Shown one piece after another: positions 35,502-48,429 of a DNA stretch of 64,000 bases; positions within the stretch are counted from its first letter, which is position 1, and each line of letters opens with the position of its first letter. The DNA is from Rhodobacter maris (GTDB lineage: Bacteria; Pseudomonadota; Alphaproteobacteria; Rhodobacterales; Rhodobacteraceae). The stretch is taken from NCBI RefSeq assembly GCF_900217815.1, contig NZ_OBMT01000003.1, positions 124,001 to 188,000 on the forward strand, written 5' to 3'. Below the pieces are notes generated by a model that was not told where the DNA came from, did no database searches, and saw nothing but the letters and a program-made list of their open reading frames with translations. A program made the translations under genes and the position numbers.

Positions 35502-36311
35502 TCAGGTCGCGATCAGAAGCTCGATCCCGCGCGCCTCGAAGGCTTTGGCATCCTTGTCGGAAATGCCGTCATCGGTGATGAAGGCATGCACCACCTCAAG
35601 CGCGCCGAGCCGAGTGAAGGAGCTTTTGTTGATCTTCGAGCTGTCCGCCACGAGGTAAACGCGCGAGGCGGCGCGGATCATCGCTTCCTTCAGTTGCAGA
35701 TCGGCAAAGCTCGGGTAGGTGAGCCCGGCATCGAGCGCCACCCCCGCCGTGGCGAGGAAGAGCTTGCCCGCAAAGATGTTGCGGAAATATTCAACCGACT
35801 TGTCGCCGGAGAGGGAAAGCGTGGGCGCCTTGAACTGGCCGCCCGGCATATGCACCGCCGTGCCCGGCACCGAGCCCAGAATGATGGCGATGTTGAGCGC
35901 GTTGGTGATCACGGTAAGATTGCGCCGCGCCACGAGGCGGGTGGCGACCTCGGTTGTCGTTGTGCCTGCATCGAGGATGATCGTCTCACCGTCGTTCACA
36001 AGGCTTGCGGCCAATGCGCCGATACGGCGTTTTTTGTCCATGTTGTCTTGATGATGCAGCACCAGCCCCTCGGCCCGGGAGGACGGCGCGTTGAGAAACG
36101 CGCCGCCATGTTCACGGGTGATGAACCCCTCGGCCTCAAGCTTTTCCAGATCCTGCCGGATCGTGGCCTCCGAGACCTGAAAGGCGGAGGCCAGATCGCG
36201 CACCCGCGCCGAGCCCTCCTCCTCGATCCAGTCAAGGATCCGGCGCCGACGCGGTTCGGAAAGCAGGCCGGTCTTGCCGTCGTCACGCATCGGGAGGGGT
36301 TTCGGGGGCAC
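35502..36311 (-). CDS. DeoR-family transcriptional regulator
   Basis: A 269-residue repressor-type protein. The winged helix spans about residues 18-75 (RRRRILDWIEEEGSARVRDL, SEATIRQDLEKLEAEGFI), followed by the DeoR sugar-phosphate domain (DAGTTTTEVATRL, YLVADSSKINKSSF). It lies downstream of the ABC permease in the same direction, 98 bases on. It likely controls the ABC and isomerase/transketolase promoters, where TTTCG repeats typical of DeoR operators occur. Start is either the GTG at 36311 or an ATG seven codons later; neither has a strong ribosome site. Confidence 0.9.
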   Translation of the reverse strand: MPPKPLPMRDDGKTGLLSEPRRRRILDWIEEEGSARVRDLASAFQVSEATIRQDLEKLEAEGFITREHGGAFLNAPSSRAEGLVLHHQDNMDKKRRIGALAASLVNDGETIILDAGTTTTEVATRLVARRNLTVITNALNIAIILGSVPGTAVHMPGGQFKAPTLSLSGDKSVEYFRNIFAGKLFLATAGVALDAGLTYPSFADLQLKEAMIRAASRVYLVADSSKINKSSFTRLGALEVVHAFITDDGISDKDAKAFEARGIELLIAT

Positions 36312-36409
36312 GGTTTCGCCTATCTGTTCGGGTCTCTCTGGTCGGGGCAGTTGCTCCGGTTAAGCGCGCGCATCGCGATCGGTCAACGAGGCGTATGCGC
36401 GCGTCACTC

Positions 36410-37468
36410 TTACCGGCTCGCCGCCGCCTCTTGTTGCAGCGCCACACGGGCTTGCAGGCGGCTTTGTGCCTGATCAATGACCACTGCGGCAACGATCACG
36501 AGCCCTTTGATCACGGTCTGCCAGAACGACGAGACACCCATCATCACCAGACCATCGGCAAGGATCGAGATCACGAAGGCGCCGACGATCGTGCCCGAGA
36601 TCTTGCCGCGCCCGCCCGAGAGCGAGGTGCCGCCAAGCACGGCTGCGGCAATTGCGTTGAGCTCGAAGGTTTCGCCGGTTGCGGGGTGGGCGGCTTGCAG
36701 TTGCGAGGCGATGATCAGCCCCACAAGCGCGGCGCAAAAGCCCGAGAACATGTAGACGAAGATCTTCACCCGGTCGACCTTGACGCCCGAAAGCGCCGCG
36801 CCGCGTTCGTTGCCGCCCACCGCGTAGATATGGCGCCCGAGCGGGGTGCGCTTGGCGATATAGGCGGCCACGAGCCCCACCACGATCAGCATCCAGATCA
36901 GGAACGGCAGGCCGAGGAAGGTGCCCGCACCGATCAGCGGGAAGGTTTGCGAGCCGTATTCCGGGTTGCCCGAAAGGTTCGGGAAGGTGCGCCCGCCCGA
37001 GGACAGGAGCGCCGCGCCGCGGGCTATATAGAGCGTGCCGAGCGTGGCGATGAAGGGGGCCACATTGAGCTTTGTGATCAATATCCCGTTGATCCACCCT
37101 ACGAATATCCCCACGCACATCACGATCAGCGCCACTTCGAAGGTGTTGAACTGGATCGACCAGCCAAGGCCGGGGTCAATGCCGTAAAGGATCAGCCAGC
37201 CCGAGACCATGGCGGTGAGCCCGACGGTGGAGCCCACCGAGAGGTCGATCCCGCCGGTGATGATGACGAAGGTCATGCCGATCGCCAGAAAGGCCGTGAG
37301 GGCTGCGTGTTTGGCAACGATCACAGTATTGGCGAGCGTCATGAAGTTGGGCGCCATCAGTGCGAAATAGCCAAACACGAGGATCAGCGCGAGATAGGTG
37401 CGGGCTTGCAGGATCGTGAGCAGGATCGACGAGCCTTGTGCGTCTTTGGGGGCGGGAACGGCGGTCAT
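36410..37468 (-). CDS. Sugar ABC transporter permease (RbsC-like)
   Basis: A 352-residue inner-membrane protein of the ribose/xylose permease family, with about 8-10 hydrophobic segments. It has the family motif ITGGIDLSVGSTVGLTAM and GTSLSGGRGKISGTIVGAF near the C-terminus. It forms the membrane channel for the sugar bound by the upstream periplasmic protein. The start overlaps the ATPase stop by ATGA. The C-terminal tail is Ala- and Gln-rich. It ends the transporter operon before the deoR gene. Confidence 0.95.
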   Translation of the reverse strand: MTAVPAPKDAQGSSILLTILQARTYLALILVFGYFALMAPNFMTLANTVIVAKHAALTAFLAIGMTFVIITGGIDLSVGSTVGLTAMVSGWLILYGIDPGLGWSIQFNTFEVALIVMCVGIFVGWINGILITKLNVAPFIATLGTLYIARGAALLSSGGRTFPNLSGNPEYGSQTFPLIGAGTFLGLPFLIWMLIVVGLVAAYIAKRTPLGRHIYAVGGNERGAALSGVKVDRVKIFVYMFSGFCAALVGLIIASQLQAAHPATGETFELNAIAAAVLGGTSLSGGRGKISGTIVGAFVISILADGLVMMGVSSFWQTVIKGLVIVAAVVIDQAQSRLQARVALQQEAAASR

Positions 37469-39000
37469 TCTGCGGCTTCCTTCGGAACTTGCGCATTGGG
37501 GGTGGTGGCGGAAATCACCTTCGCGGCATCGGTGCCTGCGGGGAATTCACCGGTCACGCGGCCCTGCGCCATGACAATGATACGGTCGGAGAGGGCAAGC
37601 ACCTCGTCGAGATCGGAGGTGACGAAGAGAATGCCCAGACCTTCGGCGGCGAGGCGACGCATGGTGCGGAACACCTCGGCCTTGGCGCCGATGTCGATGC
37701 CGCGCGAGGGCTCGTCCATCAACAGCACCTTCGGCCCGGTCATCAGCGCCTTGCCGATCACCACTTTTTGCTGGTTGCCGCCCGAGAGCGACGACACCGG
37801 GTTTTCAGGGCTCGCCACCTTGATCGTGAGCCGCTTGATGAAGTCGCGCGCGGTCTGCGCTTCCTGTTTCAGGTTGAGATGGAAGAGCTTGGTGAAGGCG
37901 GGCAGCGAAGAGAGCGTCAGGTTCTCCCGGATCGCCATGATCTGAATAAGCCCGTCGCGCTTGCGGTCTTCAGGGATCAGCGCAATGCCGCGGGCGATGC
38001 GGCCGGGCACGTCGCGCTCGGTCAGAGGCTTGCCCTCGACCCAGAACTTGCCGCTGGAATGCGGGTGCTGTGCCATCACGCATTCGAGGAACTCGGAGCG
38101 CCCCGCGCCCATCAGCCCGTAAAGCCCGACAATCTCGCCTGCGCGGATCGAGAGCGAGACGTGATCGACGGTGAAGCCCCCGCCCATGCGCGGCAGGGTG
38201 ATCTCTTCGGCGCGGAAGATCTCCGGGCCGAAATTGGCCACTTCGGAGCGGCCATATTCCTTCGAGCTGGAGCCGATCATCGCCTGCACGATCCAGGGGA
38301 TATCCACCCCTTCCATCGAGCGCGCGCCGGTGATCGTGCCATCGCGCAAGACGGTGATGTAATCGCCGACCCGGATCAGCTCTTCGAGCCGGTGCGAGAT
38401 ATAGACGATGCCCACGCCCTGCGCCGTCAACTCGTCGATGACGCGGAACAACACCTCCACCTCGGCCGCCGAGAGCGCCGAGGTCGGCTCGTCGAGGATG
38501 AGGATTCGGGCATCCTGCGCGAGCGCCTTGGCGATCTCGACGATCTGCTGCTGGCCGATCCGGAGGGTGCCCAGCAGGGTGTCGGGGGTAATGTCCTGTT
38601 CCAGCCGCTCCATCAGCTTGCGGGTTTCCACGCGCTGCTTTTCGGTGTCGATGTCAACGCCGCCGCGGGTGGGCTCATGGCCGATGAAGATGTTTTCTGC
38701 CACCGAGAGGTTGGGGAACAGGTTCAATTCCTGAAACACGATCCCGATGCCCGCCGCCACGGCATCGGCCTTGGTGCGAAAGCGCACCTCGCGGCCGTCC
38801 ATGGTGATCGTGCCTTCGGTCATGTCTTCAACGCCGGCGATGAGCTTCATCAGCGTCGATTTGCCGGCGCCATTCTCGCCCACCAGCACGCTCACCGCGC
38901 CCATGCGCACATCGAAATCCACGCCCTTGAGTGCGCGGGTGCCGGGGTAGACCTTCACGCCCCCCCGGATCGAAAGTCCGATCGGGTGCGCCTCGGTCAT
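37465..39000 (-). CDS. Sugar ABC transporter ATP-binding protein (RbsA-like)
   Basis: A 511-residue protein with two fused ATPase domains. The first has Walker A GENGAGKSTLMKL, signature RIGQQQIVEIAKAL and Walker B ILILDEPTSAL. The second has a degenerate Walker A (LYGLMGAGRSEFLE), signature LSGGNQQKVVIGKAL and VLLMDEPSRGID, as is normal for RbsA/MglA proteins. It powers import of a monosaccharide or polyol. It overlaps the permease gene at one end and the DUF2291 gene at the other by 4 bases each, so translation is coupled. Confidence 0.96.
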   Translation of the reverse strand: MTEAHPIGLSIRGGVKVYPGTRALKGVDFDVRMGAVSVLVGENGAGKSTLMKLIAGVEDMTEGTITMDGREVRFRTKADAVAAGIGIVFQELNLFPNLSVAENIFIGHEPTRGGVDIDTEKQRVETRKLMERLEQDITPDTLLGTLRIGQQQIVEIAKALAQDARILILDEPTSALSAAEVEVLFRVIDELTAQGVGIVYISHRLEELIRVGDYITVLRDGTITGARSMEGVDIPWIVQAMIGSSSKEYGRSEVANFGPEIFRAEEITLPRMGGGFTVDHVSLSIRAGEIVGLYGLMGAGRSEFLECVMAQHPHSSGKFWVEGKPLTERDVPGRIARGIALIPEDRKRDGLIQIMAIRENLTLSSLPAFTKLFHLNLKQEAQTARDFIKRLTIKVASPENPVSSLSGGNQQKVVIGKALMTGPKVLLMDEPSRGIDIGAKAEVFRTMRRLAAEGLGILFVTSDLDEVLALSDRIIVMAQGRVTGEFPAGTDAAKVISATTPNAQVPKEAAE

Positions 39001-39644
39001 GGCAGCACCTCGATGGCAACGGGGGTGACGAGCCATTTTTCCTTGGCGGATTTCAGCGGCACGACGCCGGTGAAGCGCAAGGTCTTGCCCATCGGATCGC
39101 CTTCGGGGAGCGTCAGCCCCTCGGTGGCGCGGTCATTGAGCGCGCGGCCGAGCTTGGCGAACTCGATCTGGTCGCGGAAAGAGGTGAAATCATAGATTTC
39201 GGGGGCAACATCGCGCAGCGCGGAGCCGCGCACCACCGGGCCAAGCTGGATCGCCAGATCGGCGGTGCCATCGGCATCGGTGTCAATGTCGAGTGTGCGC
39301 GCGCGACTGTCGAGCTTGGCGGCAACGACCTTGCCCTGATCTTTCAGCGCAAAGTTCACCGGCGCCCCCGCCCCGGCGCCCGAGGCGCCATGCGCGGCGC
39401 TTGCCGCGGCGAAATCTGCGTCGATCTCGGCGCGCAGCGCGGCCACGGTCTGCGCCTTCTCGGCGATCCGCGGCACGAGTTTCTGGGTGTAGCTTTCGGC
39501 CAGCAGAATGGCGATGCGCGCCGCGTCGCCACTGGCATCGGCGGCGGGGCCGGTTTCATCAGCGGCCTTGTTCGGCACAATCTTGCAACCCGAAAGCGCC
39601 ATGGCCGAAGCCAGGCAAAGGGCCGTCACGGTGAGGAATTTCAT
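38997..39644 (-). CDS. DUF2291 lipoprotein of the sugar ABC operon
   Basis: A 215-residue predicted lipoprotein. The signal peptide MKFLTVTALCLASAMALSGC ends in a lipobox with Cys20. The mature part has the PF10054 pattern: YTQKLVPRIAEKAQTVAALRAEI, a beta-rich stretch with ALKDQGKVVAAKLDSRAR, then VVRGSALRDVAPEIYDFTSF. This family is found with RbsABC-type transporters, but its role is unknown; it may assist the binding protein or act on the ligand. It sits between the binding protein and ATPase genes and overlaps the latter by ATGA. Confidence 0.9.
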   Translation of the reverse strand: MKFLTVTALCLASAMALSGCKIVPNKAADETGPAADASGDAARIAILLAESYTQKLVPRIAEKAQTVAALRAEIDADFAAASAAHGASGAGAGAPVNFALKDQGKVVAAKLDSRARTLDIDTDADGTADLAIQLGPVVRGSALRDVAPEIYDFTSFRDQIEFAKLGRALNDRATEGLTLPEGDPMGKTLRFTGVVPLKSAKEKWLVTPVAIEVLP

Positions 39645-39706
39645 GGCCTTGGTCCCGATAGACTCCGGCGCGCCAAAGGCTCTGGCGCGCCGGTCGTTTT
39701 ACTCGA

Positions 39707-42468
<2,762 letters not shown>

Positions 42469-42478
42469 CGAGGATCCC

Positions 42479-43303
42479 ATGACACCCAAACCTGAAACCG
42501 TGGATCTCATTCGCGAGAAAGCGCTCTGGATGCGCCGCACCGCGTTTTCGATGGTCCACAAGGCGCAACTCGGCCATCCGGGCGGCGACTTTTCCGCCAT
42601 CGACATTCTGGCCACGCTTTACTTTGGCGTGCTGCGCTATGACGCCAAGCGCCCCGATTGGGCCGACCGGGACCGCTTCGTGATGTCGAAAGGCCATGCC
42701 ACGGGGGCGCTTTATTCGGCGCTTTGCGCGGCGGGCTACTTCCCCGAAAGCTGGCTTGCCACCTATATGCAGCCGCGCGCGATGCTCAACGGCCACCCGA
42801 ACCGCAACTATGTGCCGGGGGTGGAAACCAACACCGGCCCGCTGGGTCATGGCTTCCCGGTGGCCACCGGCATCGCCATTGCCGGGCAGTTGACGGGGGC
42901 GGATTACCGCACTTTCGTGCTCACCGGCGACGGCGAGCAGCAGGAGGGCTCGAACTGGGAAGCGGCGATGACCGCGGGCTTCCGCAAGCTCGAAAACTTG
43001 ACGCTGATCATCGACCGCAACCGGCTGCAGCAGGGCCAGTCGACTGATGTGACGACGGGCATGGACCCGATGGACGAAAAATACCGCGCCTTCGGCTTTG
43101 AGGTTGCGGTGGTCGACGGACATGATCTGGGCGCGCTTTATGACGTGCTCTCGCAAAGCCCCAAGGGCCGCGGCAAACCGCTGTGCGTGATCGCCAATAC
43201 CGTGAAGGGCAAGGGCGTCTCCTTCATGGAGAACCAGGCGAAATGGCACCATGCCGTGCCCGATGACGCGCAATTCGCCCAGGCGATGAAGGAGTTGGTG
43301 TGA
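42479..43303 (+). CDS. Transketolase, N-terminal subunit
   Basis: A 274-residue TPP-binding half of a split transketolase. It has GHPGGDFSAIDILATLYF, VMSKGHATGALYSAL, LGHGFPVATGIAIAG and the TPP/Mg motif TGDGEQQEGSNWEAAM. With the C-terminal subunit it would move a two-carbon unit from a ketose to an aldehyde acceptor. Split transketolases of this type often serve specialised sugar pathways rather than the main pentose phosphate pathway. Its stop overlaps the next start (TGATG). Confidence 0.93.
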   Translation: MTPKPETVDLIREKALWMRRTAFSMVHKAQLGHPGGDFSAIDILATLYFGVLRYDAKRPDWADRDRFVMSKGHATGALYSALCAAGYFPESWLATYMQPRAMLNGHPNRNYVPGVETNTGPLGHGFPVATGIAIAGQLTGADYRTFVLTGDGEQQEGSNWEAAMTAGFRKLENLTLIIDRNRLQQGQSTDVTTGMDPMDEKYRAFGFEVAVVDGHDLGALYDVLSQSPKGRGKPLCVIANTVKGKGVSFMENQAKWHHAVPDDAQFAQAMKELV

Positions 43304-44265
43304 TGGCTCACGATGGTCCGATCAAGGTTGGTCTGCAAGACTGCCGCAACGCCTGGGTGGAAACGCTCGAGGCTCTGGCCGCGGAAGATGAGCGCATCGT
43401 TGCCGTGGTGAACGACTCGACCGGTTCCTCGAAGCTTGGCGGCTTCCAGAAGAAATTCCCTGACCGGCTGATCAATGTCGGCATTGCCGAGCAGTTGATG
43501 GTCGGCGTGGGGGCGGGGCTTGCCAATGGCGGGCGGATTCCCTTCGTGTCGGCGGCCTCGTGCTTCCTCACCGGGCGCTCGCTTGAGCAGGTGAAGGCCG
43601 ATGTCGCTTATGCCAATTTCAACGTGAAGCTGGTGGGGCAAAGCTCGGGCGTGGCTTACGGCGAGTTGGGCGCGACGCACCATTCGATCGAGGATTTCGC
43701 CTGGCTGCGGCCGTTGACGAATATCACCGTGATTGCGCCGGCCGATGCTTGGGAAACCGCGGAAGCGGTAAAATGGGCCGCGGCGCATCAGGGGCCGGTC
43801 TATCTGCGGCTTTCGCGCATGCCGGTGCCGGATCTGGATATTCCGGGCCGGGCCTTCACCCCCGGCAAGGCGGAACTGGTCCGTTCGGGCAGCGATGTGA
43901 CGGTGATCGCCTGCGGCACCACGGTGCATCTGGCGGCCGAGGCTGCCGATGCGCTTGCCGACAAGGGGCTCTCGGTGCGGGTGCTCAACATGGCCACGAT
44001 CAACCCGCTCGACGAGAAGGCGGTGCTGGCCGCGGCGCGCGAAACGGGCGCCATTGTCACGGTTGAGGAAGCCTCGGTGCGCGGGGGCCTCGGCGGGGCC
44101 GTGGCCGAACTCACCTCCGGTGAATGCCCGGTGCCAGTCGAACGGCTCGGCTTCCCGGGCTTCGTGCCGACGGGCTCGACGGAGTGGCTGTTCGAGGAGT
44201 TCGGGCTTTCGGTTGCCGGCATCAGCGCCGCGGTGCGCAAGGTGCTCGAGCGCGTGAAACGCTGA
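43303..44265 (+). CDS. Transketolase, C-terminal subunit
   Basis: A 320-residue partner containing the pyrimidine-binding and C-terminal domains. It has VVNDSTGSSKLGGFQKKFP, FINVGIAEQ-like LINVGIAEQLMVGVGAGLA with the catalytic Glu, and QSSGVAYGELGATHHSIEDF. The C-terminal domain has VRVLNMATINPLDEKAVL. The ATG at 43303 overlaps the previous stop, and AAGGAG sits 8 bases upstream, so the two halves should be made in equal amounts. It ends at a nested hairpin shared with the convergent mutarotase gene. Confidence 0.94.
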   Translation: MAHDGPIKVGLQDCRNAWVETLEALAAEDERIVAVVNDSTGSSKLGGFQKKFPDRLINVGIAEQLMVGVGAGLANGGRIPFVSAASCFLTGRSLEQVKADVAYANFNVKLVGQSSGVAYGELGATHHSIEDFAWLRPLTNITVIAPADAWETAEAVKWAAAHQGPVYLRLSRMPVPDLDIPGRAFTPGKAELVRSGSDVTVIACGTTVHLAAEAADALADKGLSVRVLNMATINPLDEKAVLAAARETGAIVTVEEASVRGGLGGAVAELTSGECPVPVERLGFPGFVPTGSTEWLFEEFGLSVAGISAAVRKVLERVKR

Positions 44266-44299
44266 GAAATCGCGGGGCGCCCCCCGAAGGCGCCCAAGC

Positions 44300-44383
44300 G
44301 AAAGGCACCTGCCCGCGGCATCTCCTCCCCAGCCGTGCAGGGCCAAGCCGTCCGCCTCCCTCCGGAGGCGGGCGGTGCCTTTT
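44300..44383. terminator. Nested bidirectional terminator between transketolase and mutarotase genes
   Basis: An outer stem AAGGCACC / GGTGCCTT (44301-44308 with 44374-44381) encloses an inner stem CCGCCTCC / GGAGGCGG. TTTT follows on the plus strand, and an A run gives TTT on the minus strand. A separate GGGCGCC / GGCGCCC hairpin lies at 44274-44294. Confidence 0.6.
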
Positions 44384-44386
44384 GGC

Positions 44387-44824
44387 TCAGGCCGCGGGGC
44401 GGATCACGCCTTTTTTCAGGATCAGGCAGCCGTAAAGCCGGGTCTCGCCCGTCGCCACGATGGCAAAGGCTTTTTTCGAGCGATCATAGAAATCGAACCG
44501 CTCGACGCGGCCAAGCTTTGCGTCCGGTCCCTCGTGCTTGGCAAGGATCTCGCGAAAATCCGCAAAAATCGGCTGTTCGGCATCGGGATCGCCCACCACT
44601 TCCATGTGGAAGGCGGCTTCGGGCACGAAGTCATCGAGCGGCATCACCGAGAGGATCGCATCCATCACCCGCGTGGCGGTGAGGCCGGGGAGCCGGATCA
44701 ACTCTTGTGCGCAGCTCTCGGCCGGAAAGTTCGCGTCGACGATGACGATCTCGTCGCCGTGGCCCATCGCGCGCAGGGTGTAGAGCAGATCCGCCGTCAG
44801 GATCGGGTCGATGTTCTTGAGCAT
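44387..44824 (-). CDS. RbsD/FucU family sugar mutarotase
   Basis: A 145-residue protein of the RbsD/FucU fold. It has MLKNIDPILTADLLYTLRAMGHGDEIVIVDANFPAES, the FucU opening, with the catalytic His in MGHGD, and a tyrosine near the end (ETRLYGCLILKKGVI). It interconverts sugar anomers after import, so that the isomerase receives the right form. GAGGAA precedes the ATG. It most likely belongs functionally to the ABC/FucI/transketolase cluster although it is on the opposite strand from the enzymes. Confidence 0.92.
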   Translation of the reverse strand: MLKNIDPILTADLLYTLRAMGHGDEIVIVDANFPAESCAQELIRLPGLTATRVMDAILSVMPLDDFVPEAAFHMEVVGDPDAEQPIFADFREILAKHEGPDAKLGRVERFDFYDRSKKAFAIVATGETRLYGCLILKKGVIRPAA

Positions 44825-44900
44825 GGTCTTCCTCGCTTCCGGGCGCCGCTTTGGGGCCGCCCGGGCGGATCAAAGACCCGTCCTTGCGGGAATGCAAGCG

Positions 44901-47234
44901 CTAGCGGGTGAGCGCCGCATAGAGCCCCGGCAGCCGCTCGGGGAGGCGCTCGACCTTTTCGAGCACCTGCACCTGCGCGGCGCCAAAGATCCGCCCCGCA
45001 TAGGCATCGGCGCCGGGATCGAGGGTGAGGCAGAAGGGCGTAACGCCCGCCCGCCGCGCCGCCTCCACCGCGGCGCGGGCATCGGCCCGCAAGTAATGCG
45101 GGTCGCGCACGTCGATATCGGACGGTGCGCCATCGGTGAGCACCAAAAGGAGTTTGCGCGCCGCCTTGAGGCGGGCAAGTTCCGCCGTGGCATGGCGGAG
45201 CGCCGTGCCCATCCGGGTGGAAAGCCGCCCCTCCGCCCCCATGATCCGCGCCTTCGGCCCCGCGCCCCAGGGCATGTCGAAATCCTTCAGCCGTGTGTAA
45301 AACACATTCTCTCGCCCGTCCGACTGAAAGCCGTGGATCGCAAACCGGTCGCCCACCCGGTCAATGGCTTGGGCGAGGATCAGGCAGGCCGATTGCGTGA
45401 GCGAAAGCACCGTCTCGCCGCCCGCCACCGGGTCGTTGGTGGATTCCGAAAGGTCGAGCAACACCAAAACGGCGGTGTCGCGGGTCTTGCGCACCACCCG
45501 CATCATCACGCGCGGATCGGGCTCGCGGCCCTGGCGGAGATCGCTTAGCGCACGGATCGCGGCTTCAAGGTCGATCTCATCACCGTCTTCAAGCTTGCGG
45601 ATGCGGTGCGCGCCCTGCGGGCGCAGCGCTTCCATCAGGTGCCGCAGCCGCTCCGTCACAGGGCGGTGCCGCTCCAGAATGGCCTCCGCCGCGGCCGGAT
45701 CGCCAAGGCGAGGGCGGATCTCGCGCAGTGTGGCAAAAGCCGGGCGCAGGCGCTGCAGCCGGTGGTCGAATTCCTCGTAAAGCACCGGGGGCGCTAGCGC
45801 GGGCTTGCCCTCGCGCGCGTTGAAACTGGTGCCATCATCGTCAAAGAATTCCGCCGATTGCACCCAGACCTCCTGCGCATCCTCGCCCGCGGTTTCCACC
45901 TCGACCTCGTTCACCATCTCGCTCACCGAGACAAAACGGCGCGTTTGCGCGGGGGCGGGGCCGAGGTTCTCCCAGTCGATCTCCTCGAAGGCCCAAAGGA
46001 TCCGGTTATCACAGCGATAGGGGCAGGAGGGCAGGTCGCGATGCGCCGAAAAAGGCATTCCGCGCAGCCGGTTGGCGAGTGCCAGGCCGAGATCGCGGCT
46101 GCCCCCGCGCGGCGCAAGCTCGAGCGCGGCGAACCGCTCCAGCACCCAGCCGGAGAGGGCATCCTCGGCCTTGCCCGTCAGCAAGGCGCGCGCGATGCGG
46201 TCGAAATCGCCCGCGATCCCCTCTGCCGTGGCGCCGTGAAACCGCGCCCAGAGTGCGCGCAGGTTCGGGAAGCGCCGGATCGCCAGCGCCTCGGCACGGG
46301 CGTCTTCGATCAGCCCGATGCAGGCGAGATCGAGCGCAGAGCGCCCGTCCGTCGCAATTGGCGCGGTGAGGCTTGCGAGATGGGCGGCGAGATGCGCCAC
46401 CTGCGCGCGATAAAGATCGAGCCCGCCCTCCCAATCGTCGAGCGCATCGGGCAAATGCAGCATCTGCCCCTCGGCAAAGGGGCGCAGCCCGGCGCGGGCC
46501 TCGAAATCGCCCGCCGTGGGCACAAGCACGAAATCGCGCCCCCAGAGCGCGCGCAGATACATGGCAAGGCGGCGCTGCACATCGACCAGAAGCGTGCCTT
46601 TGCGTTCGGCCTGCAGCGCGGCTCTTGACGCTTCAGAGGCGAGCGCAAACCACGCCTCCAGCGCGGGGGGATCGGTGCGGTGCGCCTCGATCCCGCTTTC
46701 GGCCCAGCGGCGCAGACCGCCCAGCGTGAGCACGTCGAAGATCTCGCCCAGATGATCGAGCATCGGGCGGATCGCGCGGGGGGCGCGGGCGAGCAGATGC
46801 TCGAGAAAGCGGAGGTAAGCGCGGAACAGCCCGGCATCGCCGAGCCGCCGCGCGGCCAGGGGGGCGGTGTCGAGGATGCGCGCGATCACCGCGCCGGAGG
46901 TGCGCGAGGCAAAGCCAAGGCAAGCGGTGGTGGTCTCGGCCAGAAGCTCCTCGCCCAGATCGCGCGCAACCGGCACGAGGGCGCGGGTATAGGCGACAAT
47001 CGGCCCCGGCCCGCGGCCCATCTGCGCCAGCGCCGAAACGCCTCTGAGCCAGGTGTCGAGCCCGCGCGGGGAGAGACGGCGCCGCGCCTCCGGCAGCATT
47101 TCTGCGAGGGCCTTCGCCGCCTCTGCGGGCAGGGCATAGGGAAGCCCTGCATGCTCGGTGGGAAGGCCCTCAGGCCCGGGGGAGGAGCACCCAGACAGAT
47201 CAGAAGAAGGTGGCAACGGCCGCGTCGAGAGCAT
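44901..47234 (-). CDS. cbbO: RuBisCO activation protein CbbO
   Basis: A protein of about 777 residues with a C-terminal von Willebrand factor A domain. The MIDAS motif is [13 protein letters not shown] (DxSxS), with [17 protein letters not shown] later. The helical N-terminal two-thirds matches CbbO/NorD. With the AAA+ protein CbbQ it removes inhibitory sugar phosphates from form I RuBisCO, docking through the VWA domain. The gene overlaps cbbQ; the start is taken as the ATG at 47234, but no clear ribosome site exists, and it may depend on coupling from cbbQ. Last gene of cbbLSQO. Confidence 0.93.
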   Translation of the reverse strand: MLSTRPLPPSSDLSGCSSPGPEGLPTEHAGLPYALPAEAAKALAEMLPEARRRLSPRGLDTWLRGVSALAQMGRGPGPIVAYTRALVPVARDLGEELLAETTTACLGFASRTSGAVIARILDTAPLAARRLGDAGLFRAYLRFLEHLLARAPRAIRPMLDHLGEIFDVLTLGGLRRWAESGIEAHRTDPPALEAWFALASEASRAALQAERKGTLLVDVQRRLAMYLRALWGRDFVLVPTAGDFEARAGLRPFAEGQMLHLPDALDDWEGGLDLYRAQVAHLAAHLASLTAPIATDGRSALDLACIGLIEDARAEALAIRRFPNLRALWARFHGATAEGIAGDFDRIARALLTGKAEDALSGWVLERFAALELAPRGGSRDLGLALANRLRGMPFSAHRDLPSCPYRCDNRILWAFEEIDWENLGPAPAQTRRFVSVSEMVNEVEVETAGEDAQEVWVQSAEFFDDDGTSFNAREGKPALAPPVLYEEFDHRLQRLRPAFATLREIRPRLGDPAAAEAILERHRPVTERLRHLMEALRPQGAHRIRKLEDGDEIDLEAAIRALSDLRQGREPDPRVMMRVVRKTRDTAVLVLLDLSESTNDPVAGGETVLSLTQSACLILAQAIDRVGDRFAIHGFQSDGRENVFYTRLKDFDMPWGAGPKARIMGAEGRLSTRMGTALRHATAELARLKAARKLLLVLTDGAPSDIDVRDPHYLRADARAAVEAARRAGVTPFCLTLDPGADAYAGRIFGAAQVQVLEKVERLPERLPGLYAALTR

Positions 47235-48003
47235 CGCGCATATCCATATCGTCGGTGATCGGGCGGGTGATCGCCATGGTGCAGGCCGCGATGGGGGCAA
47301 CGCCGCGGGCGATCAACTGGCCGGCATGCACCAGCATGCGGGTCGAGACCCCCTCATCGAGCCCATGGCCCTTGAGATTGCGCGCCCTTGCGCCGATGTC
47401 GACGAGTTTCTCGGCGGTTGCCGTCTCGACCCCGGCCTCATGGGCGACGATCTCAACCTCCACGCGCGCCTCTGGCCAAGAGAAATCGAGCGCGCCAAAG
47501 CGCTGCTTGGTCGATTGCTTGAGGTCTTTCATCAGCGACTGGTAGCCGGGGTTGTAGCTGATCACGAGATGAAAATCGGGGTGCGCCTTGAGTAATTCCC
47601 CCTTCTTTTCAAGCGGCAGCACGCGGCGGCCATCGGTGAGCGGGTGGATCACCACGGTCGTGTCCTGCCGCGCCTCGACGATCTCATCGAGGTAGCAGAT
47701 CGCACCATGCCGCGCGGCAAAGGCGAGCGGCCCGTCCTGCCAGCGGGTGCCGCTCGCATCGAGCAGGAACCGGCCCACAAGATCGGAGGCGGTCATGTCT
47801 TCGTTGCAGGCGACGGTGACGAGAGGCTTGCCGAGCCGCCAGGCCATATGCTCGACAAAACGGGTCTTGCCGCAGCCGGTCGGGCCCTTGAGCATCACCG
47901 GCATCCGCGCCGCATAGGCCGCCTCAAACAGCGCCACCTCGTCCGCAAGCGGGCGATACCACGGCTCCGCTATCACCCGATGATCCTCGATCATGTCTTT
48001 CAT
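47200..48003 (-). CDS. cbbQ: RuBisCO activase AAA+ subunit CbbQ
   Basis: A 267-residue MoxR-group AAA+ ATPase. Walker A is GPTGCGKT at residues 40-47, Walker B is [11 protein letters not shown], and SYNPGYQS is the sensor region. CbbQ forms hexamers that bind one CbbO and remodel RuBisCO. It is also close to NorQ, but the position directly after cbbS settles the assignment. GGAGGAAG precedes the ATG. The presence of cbbQ-cbbO marks the non-carboxysomal form IAq type of RuBisCO operon. Confidence 0.96.
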   Translation of the reverse strand: MKDMIEDHRVIAEPWYRPLADEVALFEAAYAARMPVMLKGPTGCGKTRFVEHMAWRLGKPLVTVACNEDMTASDLVGRFLLDASGTRWQDGPLAFAARHGAICYLDEIVEARQDTTVVIHPLTDGRRVLPLEKKGELLKAHPDFHLVISYNPGYQSLMKDLKQSTKQRFGALDFSWPEARVEVEIVAHEAGVETATAEKLVDIGARARNLKGHGLDEGVSTRMLVHAGQLIARGVAPIAACTMAITRPITDDMDMRDALDAAVATFF

Positions 48004-48048
48004 CGCTTCCTCCCTCGGGGAGGCCCGCCGGGGGCGGGCCCGGCATGC

Positions 48049-48405
48049 TCAGACGGCGGCACCGCGATAGACGACCATGTTCGCGCCTTGGCTCTGGGTG
48101 AAGTTGTCGTAGCCGATCAGGCGCACGTGGTGGCCGGGATTGGCCTCGTGGCAGGCCTTCAGCTCGGCAAGGATCGCATCGACATCGCTTTCGCCAAACA
48201 TCGGCAGTTTCCACATGTACCAATAGGTGCCCCGCGCGAAGTCCGGCTCGGTATGCTCGATCGCCGGGTTCCAGCCGTGCTGGACGATCCAGGCGACCTG
48301 AGCGCGGATCTGCGCGTCATCCATCGGTGGCAGATAGGAAAAGGTGCCCATCTTGCGGCTTTCGGGGGTGGAGAGGCGGGAAGCGTAATCCTGAACCTGG
48401 GTCAT
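48049..48405 (-). CDS. cbbS: RuBisCO small subunit
   Basis: A 118-residue small subunit. It has [20 protein letters not shown] near the N-terminus, the form I opening, and [14 protein letters not shown] in the middle. Eight copies cap the CbbL octamer. AAGGA precedes the ATG. It lies 83 bases after cbbL, and a strong hairpin sits in the gap. Confidence 0.97.
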   Translation of the reverse strand: MTQVQDYASRLSTPESRKMGTFSYLPPMDDAQIRAQVAWIVQHGWNPAIEHTEPDFARGTYWYMWKLPMFGESDVDAILAELKACHEANPGHHVRLIGYDNFTQSQGANMVVYRGAAV

Positions 48406-48429
48406 GGTCGGTCCTTTCGGTCAAAGGTG